Shown here: piece after piece, positions 1 through 6,984 of the stretch
Layout of the letters: each line of letters opens with the position of its first letter
How positions within the stretch are numbered: position 1 is the stretch's first letter
Assembly (NCBI GenBank): GCA_027489105.1
Contig: JAIYAJ010000489.1
Coordinates: 1 to 13,603 of the forward strand
Source: Zymomonas sp.
Lineage (GTDB): Bacteria; Pseudomonadota; Alphaproteobacteria; Sphingomonadales; Sphingomonadaceae
Direction: 5' to 3'
Length of the DNA stretch: 13,603 nt
Program-made: the position numbers and the translations under genes
Notes under the pieces: model-generated
What the model was told of the DNA's origin: nothing
What the model saw: only the letters and a program-made list of their open reading frames with translations
Database searches by the model: none

Positions 1-233
1 AAGCCGACCACGCTGGCGGCGGCCAGGCCGAGCATGGCGAGGCGCACCGGCCCGATGGCGGAGACGATGGAGCCAAGCCCGCGCACCCACGGGATGGCCG
101 AGGCCGCTGCCGTTTGCTCGTAGATGCCGCGCAGGCCCTGCATCTGGCCCGCCGTGGTGGCGACCATCTCGCGCAGGGCGCTGCGCACCGGCGCAGTATC
201 TGCCCCGAAGCGTAGGACGAGAGGTTGTGACAT
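1..233 (-). CDS. Tail tape measure protein, N-terminal fragment (3' end outside window)
   Basis: The frame opens with ATG at 233 and stays open to the window edge, giving 77 codons. The product begins MSQPLVLRFGADTAPVRSAL. It continues with an alanine-rich helical stretch and then a hydrophobic segment (residues about 50-77, including VRLAMLGLAAASVVG), as expected at the start of a tape measure protein, which sets tail length and lines the tube. The ATG overlaps the TGA of the preceding chaperone gene by one base (TGATG), so translation is probably coupled. Position is the main support: in siphophages and GTAs the gene after the two tail assembly chaperones is the tape measure gene. The rest of the protein is not visible, so a different tail protein is possible but unlikely. 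Confidence 0.72.
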   Translation of the reverse strand, partial: MSQPLVLRFGADTAPVRSALREMVATTAGQMQGLRGIYEQTAAASAIPWVRGLGSIVSAIGPVRLAMLGLAAASVVG

Positions 234-400
234 CAGTGGATTTCCCTACTTCCGAATTTTTTCAGCGCGGCCCGGTATTCGGCCTCCGAGGGCGGGGCCG
301 GAGCGGCGTTCGGGTCGGCATTCATGCGGGCGTAGGCGGCGATGCATGCGGCGAAGGCGTGGTAGTCCATCGCCTCGACGTGATGCGGCATCAGGCCCAT
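233..400 (-). CDS. Small tail assembly chaperone (GTA orfg10.1 / TAC_6-like), possibly made by -1 frameshift
   Basis: From ATG 400 the product is 55 residues, beginning MGLMPHHVEAMDYHAFAACI and ending KKFGSREIH, with its TGA overlapping the tape measure ATG. The pattern (AGR-x-MGLMP, then an aromatic-rich helix) resembles the small chaperone that follows GTA gp10 in alphaproteobacteria; this is recalled from the family, not searched. The frame is open much further upstream, to a TGA at 596-598, with no ATG, GTG or TTG before position 400. The residues just before the ATG (DLSFFHQAGRN) look like part of the same domain. The lane is -1 relative to the upstream chaperone gene, which stops at 427. 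The protein may therefore be a frameshift extension of that chaperone, like lambda G/GT, rather than an independent product. No strong ribosome binding site precedes ATG 400. Confidence 0.6.
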   Translation of the reverse strand: MGLMPHHVEAMDYHAFAACIAAYARMNADPNAAPAPPSEAEYRAALKKFGSREIH

Positions 401-426
401 ATTGCGCCCGGCCTGGTGAAAGAAAC

Positions 427-834
427 TCAGATCGCCGGGTCCGGCGCTGTTGCCGGCCCGGCCCCGGGCTCCCCCGGCTCCTCTCCCCGGCCGGCTCCGC
501 CGACCTCCGCCATGGCGGCATTGATGGCCGCCGAGCCGCCCAGCAGCGCGCCGAGAATGGCGGAGGCCAGCGGCACGTTTTCGCCAAGCGGGCGTTCATC
601 GACATAGCGCTCGGTGAGAATGTCGGCTTCGACCGGAGCCGTTCCGCCACCTTCGAGGCCGAGGCGGATGGTCTCGCGGATATCGGCGAAGCGCCAGCGC
701 CCGGAGTCGACCCGGCCGATAACTTCGCCGATTCCGGCGTTGCAGAGCCGTTCCAGTTCGGCGATCTCGCCGATGCGCAGCTCGAAATGCCGCGCCGTGC
801 CGCCGAGGCGGGCCGTGATGCGGGTGAGCGACAT
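427..834 (-). CDS. Tail assembly chaperone, GTA gp10 family (Phage_TAC_11-like)
   Basis: The protein is 135 residues, starting MSLTRITARLGGTARHFELR. A beta-rich N-terminal region is followed by IGEIAELERLCNAGIGEV, then WRFADIRETIRLGLEGGG at about residue 48. This matches my memory of the family annotated as gene transfer agent family protein or GTA gp10 tail assembly chaperone. These proteins bind the tape measure and recruit tube subunits and are absent from the finished tail. The start at 834 was chosen because ATG overlaps the TGA of the tube gene (TGATG) and it opens the conserved domain; a longer frame upstream lies inside the tube gene. The last 30 residues are a low-complexity Gly/Ala/Pro/Glu tail, and this stretch also reads openly in the -1 frame into the next chaperone. 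Confidence 0.78.
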   Translation of the reverse strand: MSLTRITARLGGTARHFELRIGEIAELERLCNAGIGEVIGRVDSGRWRFADIRETIRLGLEGGGTAPVEADILTERYVDERPLGENVPLASAILGALLGGSAAINAAMAEVGGAGRGEEPGEPGAGPATAPDPAI

Positions 835-1286
835 CACGAGGCCGCGTTGGTCCAGGGCACCTCGCCATCGCCCTTGAGCGTGGCGCTGAACGTGACCATG
901 CGGTTGTCGGCGGTGGCGATGTCGAGGCTCTCGATCCAGAAGTCGCCCTGCCATGAGCCGCCGCCGCTGGCTAGCGGCAGATCGAGCAGCAAGCGCAGGT
1001 TGATGGCCTGGGCCAACCGGAAGGCTTCGCGCAGGGGCCTGATCTTGATCGCGTCGAGGCGGCCACTGATCGTGGCGTCGGTCATGGTCTTGACCGGCAG
1101 GTAGCTGGATGTGGGGATGGCGTTCGGCGTCGAGCACTCGATGGTGGTGGCGTCCTCAAGCTCGGTCTTCATGCTGATGCCCTTGGATGTCGCCGGGCAC
1201 AGGAAATCGAACACGGCGGGAGGTCCGATGGCGGTGCGCACGAAGACCTGGAGCAAGGTGCCGCGATGCAGGAGCTGCTTGGCCAT
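834..1286 (-). CDS. Major tail tube protein
   Basis: The 150-residue protein begins MAKQLLHRGTLLQVFVRTAI. It contains the stretch SGRLDAIKIRPLREAFRLAQ and ends in a beta-rich segment (MVTFSATLKGDGEVPWTNAA). The size, the ISGRLDA-like strand and the closing motif (an aromatic-rich strand, then FSATLKGDGE) are typical of alphaproteobacterial and GTA-like tail tube proteins, which stack as hexamer rings around the tape measure. ATG 1286 is preceded by AAGGA at a 7-base spacing, a good ribosome binding site. The gene lies between the tail terminator and the tail chaperones, where the tube gene belongs, and the next gene starts on its stop codon. Confidence 0.78.
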   Translation of the reverse strand: MAKQLLHRGTLLQVFVRTAIGPPAVFDFLCPATSKGISMKTELEDATTIECSTPNAIPTSSYLPVKTMTDATISGRLDAIKIRPLREAFRLAQAINLRLLLDLPLASGGGSWQGDFWIESLDIATADNRMVTFSATLKGDGEVPWTNAAS

Positions 1287-1315
1287 GATGGTGTCCTTTC
1301 AGGGAGGGTGTGGGG

Positions 1316-1765
1316 TCAATCCGAGGTGCAGTCCGAGGTGATCGTGGCGGCAAGATCGATGAAGGCTGTCTTCAGCCCGTTCGGCTCGGTGATGTCGCCG
1401 GAGGCGGCGAAGCTGGCATCGGCCAGGTCATGCGGAGCGGCGAGCGTGAGGGCTGGCCTGCCGTCGCCGATGGCGCGGCGCAGCACGCGGCGGACCTCGT
1501 GCAGGATGTTCCACGCCTCGCGCCGGGCGAAGCGGTCGGACACCACCATCACCCGCATGCGAAGATTGTAGTGATCGGAACAGATGGCGTTGTCATCGAC
1601 CGTGGCGATGGGGCCGATATAGACGTAAGGCGGCCTGGCCGTTGACACACCGCGATCGTCGGTCGGGACCTCGTCGAAGATGCGGGCGCCGAGCATGGCG
1701 GACAGGACGCTGTCGGCCTTGAGCTTCTTCAGCACGGCATCGAGCAGGGCGACTTCCGGTGCCAT
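1316..1765 (-). CDS. DUF3168 tail terminator / tail completion protein
   Basis: The product is 149 residues, starting MAPEVALLDAVLKKLKADSV. The N-terminal helix (residues 1-30) is followed by RIFDEVPTDD and PPYVYIGPIATVDD, then a strand-rich region (YNLRMRVMVVSDR) and EAWNILHEVRRVLRRAI. This order, especially the P-x-Y-V-x-I-G motif and the late helix, is characteristic of DUF3168 proteins, which cap the tail tube and join it to the neck. The ATG overlaps the TGA of the upstream 80-residue gene by one base. A 29-base gap separates its stop from the tube gene. Confidence 0.85.
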   Translation of the reverse strand: MAPEVALLDAVLKKLKADSVLSAMLGARIFDEVPTDDRGVSTARPPYVYIGPIATVDDNAICSDHYNLRMRVMVVSDRFARREAWNILHEVRRVLRRAIGDGRPALTLAAPHDLADASFAASGDITEPNGLKTAFIDLAATITSDCTSD

Positions 1766-2007
1766 CAGGCGGACTTACGGGATGTGGCACGGGGTGGCGC
1801 GAGTTCCACCACGGCGGGTTCAGCCGCAGCGGGTTCAGGCGCGGCGGAATCGGGCTCCGGATCGGGCATGCGCACGGCATCGCCCGAGGCGACGAGCGCC
1901 GCGACAACCCATTCCGGGGCCTTGCCGCCATAGCCCGCCGGGTACTCGACGCCGCCATGCAGCGGCGTGACGAGGAAACGGGCATTGATCACCTGCATGC
2001 GCGGCAT
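1765..2007 (-). CDS. Small phage protein of unknown function, Pro/Ala/Glu-rich C terminus
   Basis: This is an 80-residue protein that I do not recognise. The N-terminal half (MPRMQVINARFLVTPLHGGV, then KAPEWVVAALVASGDAVRM) could fold into a small beta/alpha unit. The C-terminal 33 residues are a flexible, disordered-looking tail rich in Pro, Ala and Glu. The gene is supported by its exact fit: its ATG overlaps the TGA of the gp10-like gene and its own TGA overlaps the ATG of the DUF3168 gene, both as TGATG. Its place among neck genes suggests a structural or assembly role, which is inference only. Confidence 0.7.
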   Translation of the reverse strand: MPRMQVINARFLVTPLHGGVEYPAGYGGKAPEWVVAALVASGDAVRMPDPEPDSAAPEPAAAEPAVVELAPPRATSRKSA

Positions 2008-2546
2008 CAGAAGCCCTCCGCCTGCATGGCATCGATCATGCCGTCGAGCTGCTCGCGGCCCAGATCGGCCAGAACCTCCGACGCGGAGTTGTAGAAATAG
2101 GGCTGGGCCGCCGTGCCGGGGTGGCCGCGCCGCTGCCTGCGGCTGCGCCCGCCTTGCACGATGCGCCGCCCGCGCTCCCCCGCCGCCGTGCCGAACTCGA
2201 CGAAGCGGGCGTAGTCGGCATCGTCGAGTTCGGCGCTGGCGCGGAACTCGAAGCCGTCGCCGTCCTCGCGGCCTTCGATGCCGCTGTAGAGCAGGCCAGT
2301 GTCCTGCGGCACGCGGCTGCGGGCAAGATCGACCATGCGGTCGAGCGCCCGGCGGTTGATGGCCGCCGCGTTGCCGGACAGGGCATCCGACACCTTGAAC
2401 AGGCCGCGCACGACGTTGTCCCAGCCGACCACATCGAACAGCGCGTCCGCGCGCTGGCCGAAGCTGGCCGACGCGGACAGCACGGTCGAGGCCGATGGCG
2501 CGGCAAGCCGTGCCGCGATGCCAAGCGCGGGAAGGATGACGGCCAT
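2007..2546 (-). CDS. HK97 gp10-like neck/tail completion protein
   Basis: The protein is 179 residues. The N-terminal hydrophobic stretch (MAVILPALGIAARLAAPSAS) is followed by a helical region with WDNVVRGLFKVSDALSG. From about residue 80 comes the family signature VPQDTGLLYSGIEG, then DYARFVEFGT and HPGTAAQPYFYNSASEVLAD. The combination P-x-DTG-x-L, Y-A-x-x-V-E-x-GT and a late Q-P-Y/F near the C terminus is the HK97_gp10 pattern, a neck protein located between head closure and tail terminator. A basic loop (RGRRIVQGGRSRRQRRGHP) interrupts the usual GT...P segment. The start lies 6 bases after the previous stop, with only a weak ribosome binding site. Confidence 0.8.
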   Translation of the reverse strand: MAVILPALGIAARLAAPSASTVLSASASFGQRADALFDVVGWDNVVRGLFKVSDALSGNAAAINRRALDRMVDLARSRVPQDTGLLYSGIEGREDGDGFEFRASAELDDADYARFVEFGTAAGERGRRIVQGGRSRRQRRGHPGTAAQPYFYNSASEVLADLGREQLDGMIDAMQAEGF

Positions 2547-2552
2547 GACGGA

Positions 2553-3050
2553 TCAGGACCCGAGGATCGCGATCTTGTAGGACACGGTCGAGCCCGCGCC
2601 GCTGTTGGCGATGCGCAGCAGGTCGGCGGTGCCGGGCGTGACGGGCCAGCCCGCGCCCCGGTTGGTGATGACGAACTCCTCGCCGGGGCGCAGCACGATG
2701 GTGTGGGCGGCGGCCCCGAACGGCCCGACAAAGCCGTTGGCGGGCGCGCCGCCGATGACCACGTTGTTGATGTTGGCCGGGTTGGCGATGACCATGATGG
2801 CGCGCACCAGAGTGAAGGCGATGTTCGCGCCGAAGACACCGGGAAACGCGCCGTTGAGGTCGAGATCGTCGAAACCCGAGGCGGCGATTGTGCGCTCGGC
2901 GCTCAGGATGTCGTTGGCCTGCCCGGCTGCCGCGCCGGGCAGGAAATCGGCCCGGTCCGACAGGACGAACGGGAAGTTCGGCTTGCCGTTCGGGTTCGAT
3001 CCGGCGCGCTGGCCTTCAAGGGTGATGCTCAGGCTGGCGGTGACGGTCAT
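2553..3050 (-). CDS. Conserved phage virion-region protein of unknown function, beta-rich
   Basis: The start at 3050 was chosen because AAGGA lies 7 bases upstream; the longer open frame overlaps the previous gene and has no such site. The 165-residue product starts MTVTASLSITLEGQRAGSNP and is rich in predicted strands, with repeated Gly/Asn turns (for example FGANIAFTLVRAIMVIANPA, GGAPANGFVGPFGAA and LRPGEEFVITNRGAGWPV). The C-terminal half resembles a jelly-roll or beta-sandwich surface protein. I recall similar unnamed proteins in alphaproteobacterial phages but cannot name a family. Its place between head closure and gp10 genes fits a minor virion protein, perhaps decoration or neck. It has no Cys and no membrane segment. 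Confidence 0.75.
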   Translation of the reverse strand: MTVTASLSITLEGQRAGSNPNGKPNFPFVLSDRADFLPGAAAGQANDILSAERTIAASGFDDLDLNGAFPGVFGANIAFTLVRAIMVIANPANINNVVIGGAPANGFVGPFGAAAHTIVLRPGEEFVITNRGAGWPVTPGTADLLRIANSGAGSTVSYKIAILGS

Positions 3051-3075
3051 GGCAGGTTCCTTCGGGATGGACGGG

Positions 3076-3435
3076 TCATGACCCGTTGCGGTTGCGGTTG
3101 ATGAAGCACTCGATGAATGGCCAGTCGCGCGTGGACGGCGTGACCGAGACGATGGACCAATCGAAGCCGTTCCAGCGCAGCCGGTCGGCAATGGTGATGG
3201 TTTTGGTGTCCGGATCGGCGCGCAGGACAAGCCTGCCATCGGCGGCATCTATGTCGCGTCCGCCCTCGGCCAGCGAGCGCGCACCCATGAAGCGCCAGGC
3301 AGCCCAGCGCTGGAACGCGACCTCGAAATCCCCCCGCTCCTGCCCCGGCTCGGTGCCAACGGGGCGGCGCAGCAGCATGACGCGCTCGGTGAGATCACCC
3401 GCGCCAAAGTGCGGGCGGCGGTCGGTTTCGGCCAT
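3076..3435 (-). CDS. Head closure / head-tail adaptor protein (HK97 gp7 / SPP1 gp16-like)
   Basis: From ATG 3435 the product is 119 residues, beginning MAETDRRPHFGAGDLTERVM. The layout, with AGDL-x-x-RV near the N terminus, FQRWAAWRFMGARSLAEGG at about residues 45-65, and a C-terminal segment with RLRWNGFDWSIVSVTPSTRD, is that of the phage head-tail adaptor family. These small beta barrels seal the connector after DNA packaging. A longer reading from 3480 adds 15 basic residues (MRGKLSIRKARKHSV), but that part has an internal palindrome and no ribosome binding site. A GAAAG lies 9 bases before ATG 3435. The 117-base gap upstream separates it from the connector gene. Confidence 0.8.
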   Translation of the reverse strand: MAETDRRPHFGAGDLTERVMLLRRPVGTEPGQERGDFEVAFQRWAAWRFMGARSLAEGGRDIDAADGRLVLRADPDTKTITIADRLRWNGFDWSIVSVTPSTRDWPFIECFINRNRNGS

Positions 3436-3552
3436 GACGGAATGCTTTCTGGCTTTCCGAATGGAAAGCTTTCCTCGCATTGGCTCGGGCGCAGGTAGGT
3501 GGTCGCAGCCTGCGTAGACTTGGCTGCAGCCGCGCTTGCCAACATGCGTTGG

Positions 3553-4149
3553 TTAAATCTGTGACACGCGGTGCGGCGTGAGCAGCATGTCGAGAACCGG
3601 GTTGTCGCGCAGGCGCTCGTTGACCGTGGTTTCGCGAGATCGGTACAGATCAGCCACGATCATCAGGATGGCGGCGCGGATCGAGGCGGGGACGGCTTCG
3701 GCGGTCGCGCCATAGCCCGCAGTGAAGCTGACCGTGACTGCGGCGGGGCGGTCAGCGGTGGCGGGCCAGGAGGCGGCATCGTCGAGCATGACAAAGCCGC
3801 CCAGCGCGTCATTGCCGAAACGGTAGAGCGAGGCGGACAGGGTCTGCGCCGCGCCGGCGGTGTCAACATAGGCGACCCCGGCCACGGCGCTGACATCGGG
3901 GAAAGGCAGGCGCAGCAGCGCGCCGCAGGGGAAGCCGGGGAAGGATTGCGACCAGCCCTGGCTGATCAGGCAGCGGCCGATCACACCGGCCCAGCCGTCG
4001 AGATGGGCGATGGCGGCATCACGCAGCAGCGCGATCAGGACATCATCGGCGGAATGCTCCACGCGCAGGTGTTGCTTGACCGCATCGGTCTCGACCGGGA
4101 CTGCTGCCGGGGCGGTGATGCGGAGGGGCGTCATGGCGGGAACAAACAT
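3553..4149 (-). CDS. Head-tail connector protein, gp6-like (phiE125 gp8 family)
   Basis: The product is 198 residues from ATG 4149, preceded by a modest GAAAG; a TTG two codons earlier and an ATG at 4134 are alternatives. The N-terminal core (VETDAVKQHLRVEHSADDVL, IALLRDAAIAHLDGWAG) is the standard helical connector motif, with the L-R-V-E/D-H-x-x-D-D sequence at about residue 28. The middle is beta-rich, with a PFPDVSAVAGVAYVD strand. The C-terminal part has VSFTAGYG followed by IRAAILMIVADLYRSRE. This order is diagnostic of HK97 gp6-like connectors, which form a ring under the portal. Its location after the capsid genes agrees. Confidence 0.88.
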   Translation of the reverse strand: MFVPAMTPLRITAPAAVPVETDAVKQHLRVEHSADDVLIALLRDAAIAHLDGWAGVIGRCLISQGWSQSFPGFPCGALLRLPFPDVSAVAGVAYVDTAGAAQTLSASLYRFGNDALGGFVMLDDAASWPATADRPAAVTVSFTAGYGATAEAVPASIRAAILMIVADLYRSRETTVNERLRDNPVLDMLLTPHRVSQI

Positions 4150-4167
4150 GATCAAGAACTTTCAGTG

Positions 4168-4192
4168 CCGGGGCCGGTTCAGCCGGCCCCGG
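4168..4192 (-). terminator. Perfect GC-rich hairpin downstream of the 154-residue gene, no T-run
   Basis: A perfect 10-bp inverted repeat (CCGGGGCCGG at 4168-4177, CCGGCCCCGG at 4183-4192) has a 5-base loop. It lies between the stop of the capsid-associated gene (4214) and the connector start (4149). On the transcribed strand it is followed by CACTGAAAGTTC rather than a T-run, so it is a poor intrinsic terminator by the classic rule. It may instead be an attenuator or a 3' end that protects the message. Confidence 0.45.
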
Positions 4193-4213
4193 ACGAATGA
4201 CCTGACGTTGTCG

Positions 4214-4678
4214 TCAGACGTTGGCAGGGACAGAGGTGATCGACTTCACTGTGGCGTTGTTCCCGAGGTTGGCCGGACCGTTGCGGCGGAGCACGCCGAG
4301 AAGCTGCGCGCCGACGATGGATGCGGCAGCGCCGACCGTCAGGCGAAGCCGGACCCAGCGGAAACCGTTGGCCATGTCGAGAGCCTCTTCGCGCATTTCG
4401 AGAATGGATTCGCGGTTGTCGTCGGTCGCCTTGACCATCTGCGTTATGGCTGCGCCAGTGACAGCCTTGGCACCGGCACCGGCTGCCGAGGTGGCCTGCT
4501 GGAAAATGCCGTCGACGGTGGCGGCTGCGCCGAGGACGCCGGTCTGGATGGTGGCCATGAGCCAGGCAAACTGGGCCATATCGACCCAGCCGGAATCGAT
4601 GGTGCCAGGCGCTTGCGAAACCGGCGCGATCTTGTCGCACAGGGTGATGTTTTGGGATGGGCGAAGATTGGGAAACAT
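4214..4678 (-). CDS. Small capsid-associated phage protein (possible decoration protein)
   Basis: The 154-residue product begins MFPNLRPSQNITLCDKIAPV. It contains SGWVDMAQFAWLMATIQTGV, an Ala/Gly-rich middle (TVDGIFQQATSAAGAGAKAV), then the stretch DDNRESILEMREEALDMANG followed by FRWVRLRLTVGAAASIVGAQ. I recall this pattern as a conserved unnamed protein encoded directly after HK97-type capsid genes in many siphophages. A decoration or capsid-stabilising role is possible but not shown by the sequence. ATG 4678 has an excellent AGGAG at a 6-base spacing, suggesting strong expression. It stands between two GC-rich hairpins that separate it from the capsid and connector genes. Confidence 0.78.
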   Translation of the reverse strand: MFPNLRPSQNITLCDKIAPVSQAPGTIDSGWVDMAQFAWLMATIQTGVLGAAATVDGIFQQATSAAGAGAKAVTGAAITQMVKATDDNRESILEMREEALDMANGFRWVRLRLTVGAAASIVGAQLLGVLRRNGPANLGNNATVKSITSVPANV

Positions 4679-4709
4679 CGTGTTCTCCTGATGATGGTGG
4701 GAAACAATG

Positions 4710-4734
4710 GCGGGCCGGTGCAGTCCCGGCCCGC
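4710..4734 (-). terminator. Perfect GC-rich hairpin downstream of the major capsid gene, no T-run
   Basis: A perfect 9-bp inverted repeat (GCGGGCCGG at 4710-4718, CCGGCCCGC at 4726-4734) with a 7-base loop sits in the 79-base gap after the capsid stop. The transcribed-strand sequence after it is CATTGTTTCC, with only a short T-run, so it is at best a partial terminator. The matching hairpin on the other side of the next gene suggests a shared role in message processing or dosage. Confidence 0.45.
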
Positions 4735-4757
4735 GTGTGTTTGAGCTGTGGTTATGC

Positions 4758-6080
4758 TCAGCGTGCGGCGAGCGTGACGAAATGGGATTTCGTCAGTGAA
4801 CCCTTGGCTGGCGAGATCGGAGCGGAGAGCAATGGTTGGCCTCCGATCCGGAAAATCCAGCGGAAGCAGGTGGCCGCCTGATCGAACCAGAGATGGATCG
4901 AGGACGCGAAGTCGATGCCGCCGCCTTCCTTTGTCAGAGCCAGATAGCCTGCCGGATCGACAAGGCAGATGTCGCCGACCTGTCCGAGGGGGTTGTTGTG
5001 CTCGGTGTAGATCAGCGGCCGGCCCAGGATGTAGCCGGCAGGAGCCTCGGTTGCGCCGGCATTCGGCGGCGTGAAGACCGGGATGTTGCCGATCGTCAGG
5101 CCGACAAGCTGGGGCAGGACTTCCGGAGAGGCCATCCAGAAAGATGAACCCAGGGACGAAGGCTGCAGCCGCGTCATCATCTTGGCGAGGTTCTGCAAAA
5201 CGATGGTGCCGGCTGTCTGGCCGCCCTCAGCCGCCTGGGTGATGAGCGGGCCGCCCGAGGTGGTGAAGCCGAGCGGCTGGCCCGCGCCGCTGCCCTCGAA
5301 GATGGCGCGCGAGGCGACATAGCGGATTGCGGCAGCAGCCTTGACCGTCAGCCGGTTGTTGAGCTGCGGCGCATCGTGCAGAAGCTCTTCGGTCGCGCCG
5401 CACAGCGCAAAGATTTCATGCAGCGGGCAGGAACCGCCCTGAAGCGACAGCTTCGAGGCCGTCATCAGGGATGCCTCGGCACGCCAGAAGGCACGGACGC
5501 CGACCGAGCCCCACGGGGTGGTTTCGTCCTTGACGAAGTTGACAAGGTTCGAGCTGGTCGGCGACGGCGAGAACATCGGCAGAAGGTCAAAGCCCGAGAA
5601 AACCGCATCCCAGATCTGCTGGCGGAACTCCGCCGGCACAAGGTAGCCCTCACCGGCATTGCCGCCGTTCTGATGGATGTTGGCCGGGGCAGCGGCATTC
5701 AGGCGGTCGTCATAGCCTGTGTTGCTGGAGGCCAAACGAACGGCACGGGCAAACTCCGCCATGGAGTTGAAGCCGTTGGTGCGCTCAGGGTTTGGAGCGT
5801 CGCGCAGCACCTGGACACGCTGGGTCGAGGTAATCGCCGTCGATGCGCCGAAGGCTGCACTACGGCGGGCGCGGGTTTCCTCGGCTGAGATATCGGCTTC
5901 GAGCGCGGCAACCTCGGCTTCAATGGCCTCGATCTCGGCGTCAAGCGCTTCGAGCCTGACGGTCTCTTCGGCGCTCAATTCAGCCTTGCCGCGCAGGGCC
6001 TCGTAAGCATCGACCTTGGCTTTGCCCTTGGCCTTTGCGGCACCGAGAGCGGCACGCATCTCCTTCAAGTTCTTTTTCAT
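4758..6080 (-). CDS. Major capsid protein, HK97 fold, with N-terminal delta (scaffold) domain
   Basis: The 440-residue protein begins with a charged coiled-coil region (residues 1 to about 75, with repeated Glu/Ala/Leu heptads such as ETVRLEALDAEIEAIEAEVA). This is the delta scaffold domain that HK97-type capsids remove by proteolysis. The mature part starts somewhere after about residue 75-105. Its sequence is typical of the family: GEGYLVPAEFRQQIWDAVF, TPWGSVGVRAFWRAEASLM, then AIFEGSGAGQPLGFTTSGG, and SSFWMASPEVLPQLVGL toward the end. ATG 6080 is preceded by AGGAG at an 8-base spacing, fitting high expression. The protease gene lies immediately upstream, and a GC-rich hairpin follows the stop. 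Confidence 0.94.
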   Translation of the reverse strand: MKKNLKEMRAALGAAKAKGKAKVDAYEALRGKAELSAEETVRLEALDAEIEAIEAEVAALEADISAEETRARRSAAFGASTAITSTQRVQVLRDAPNPERTNGFNSMAEFARAVRLASSNTGYDDRLNAAAPANIHQNGGNAGEGYLVPAEFRQQIWDAVFSGFDLLPMFSPSPTSSNLVNFVKDETTPWGSVGVRAFWRAEASLMTASKLSLQGGSCPLHEIFALCGATEELLHDAPQLNNRLTVKAAAAIRYVASRAIFEGSGAGQPLGFTTSGGPLITQAAEGGQTAGTIVLQNLAKMMTRLQPSSLGSSFWMASPEVLPQLVGLTIGNIPVFTPPNAGATEAPAGYILGRPLIYTEHNNPLGQVGDICLVDPAGYLALTKEGGGIDFASSIHLWFDQAATCFRWIFRIGGQPLLSAPISPAKGSLTKSHFVTLAAR

Positions 6081-6171
6081 GTTCCATTCTCCTGGTGACC
6101 GGGGCGGCGAACACGCATCGTCTCGCGGCCCCGTTGGTCGCGAGCTGGTGACGAGCGAAAGGGTCTGAGAT

Positions 6172-6984
6172 TCAGGCGAAAGCCAGCGCCGAGCGGCGGC
6201 GGAAGGCTTTGGCCTTGCCGGTGGACAGATCAGCTATGACCTGATCGAGCGTGGCGATGCGGTCGGCAAGGCCAGCCGTAACGGCCTCACTGGATGTGAA
6301 GACCTGGCCATCTCCGGCCCTCTCCTTCACAACCTTCAGGCTGAGCTTGCGGCCAGACGCTACCGCGCCATAGAAGGCCTGTGCGGCTTCATCGACACGG
6401 GCCTGCATCGCAGCTTTGGCAACATCGCTGAGCGGGCCAAAAGGATTGGCCTCGGCCTTGCGCGCGCCGGAGGTGATCATCGTCATCTCGACACCGACGC
6501 GCTCCATGGCCTTGCCGAGGTTCTGGTGGATCTGCATCACGCCGACCGAGCCGGTGAGGGCCGCAGGTGTCATGACCACTTCGCTGGCCTGCGCCGCAAT
6601 CCAGTAGGCCGCAGACGCCGCCAGGCTGTTGGCCACGGCGATGACGGGCTTGATGGCAGCGGCGCGGGCCACGCTGTCGGCAGTCTCCGCCGTGCCCGCA
6701 ACCGACCCGCCCGGCGAATCGATATCGAGCACGATGGCCGAAACATCGGCATTGGCGGCGGCGGCATCGATGCGCTGGCGCAGGACGTCCATGCCTTCGA
6801 TGCGCCCGAACCATGAAGACGCAGAGCGGCCCATCAACGGGCCGAGCACCGGGATGACAGCCACGGTGCCGCGCCGGCTAGGCTCGCGCGGCTGGGCCAC
6901 ACGGGCAACATGCTGCTCCGAAACCGACAGAAGATCATCAGCGGCCAGATGGGCGATGAGAGCCAGCAACAGGTCAGGGTTCAT
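6172..6984 (-). CDS. S49-family (SppA-like) phage capsid maturation protease
   Basis: From ATG 6984 the protein is 270 residues; the longer open frame upstream is portal coding sequence. AGGA lies about 8 bases before this ATG, and the gene overlaps the portal stop by 11 bases. The fold is ClpP/crotonase-like: VAVIPVLGPL (40-50), AIVLDIDSPGGSVAGTAE with the oxyanion glycines (83-100), ANSLAASAAYWIAA, LTGSVGVMQIHQNLGKAM, then SGARKAEANPFGPLSD. By comparison with short SppA enzymes, Ser124 in AASAAYW is the likely nucleophile and Lys176 in SGARKAE the likely general base. In phages such enzymes cleave the capsid delta domain and scaffold. There is no signal peptide or membrane anchor, unlike cellular SppA. 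Confidence 0.92.
   Translation of the reverse strand: MNPDLLLALIAHLAADDLLSVSEQHVARVAQPREPSRRGTVAVIPVLGPLMGRSASSWFGRIEGMDVLRQRIDAAAANADVSAIVLDIDSPGGSVAGTAETADSVARAAAIKPVIAVANSLAASAAYWIAAQASEVVMTPAALTGSVGVMQIHQNLGKAMERVGVEMTMITSGARKAEANPFGPLSDVAKAAMQARVDEAAQAFYGAVASGRKLSLKVVKERAGDGQVFTSSEAVTAGLADRIATLDQVIADLSTGKAKAFRRRSALAFA

Noticed and set aside
124..3101. Plus-strand open frames over the tail and neck genes
   Set aside because: Compositionally they are mirror images of well-supported minus-strand genes, with Arg/Gly/Ala-rich products and no motifs.
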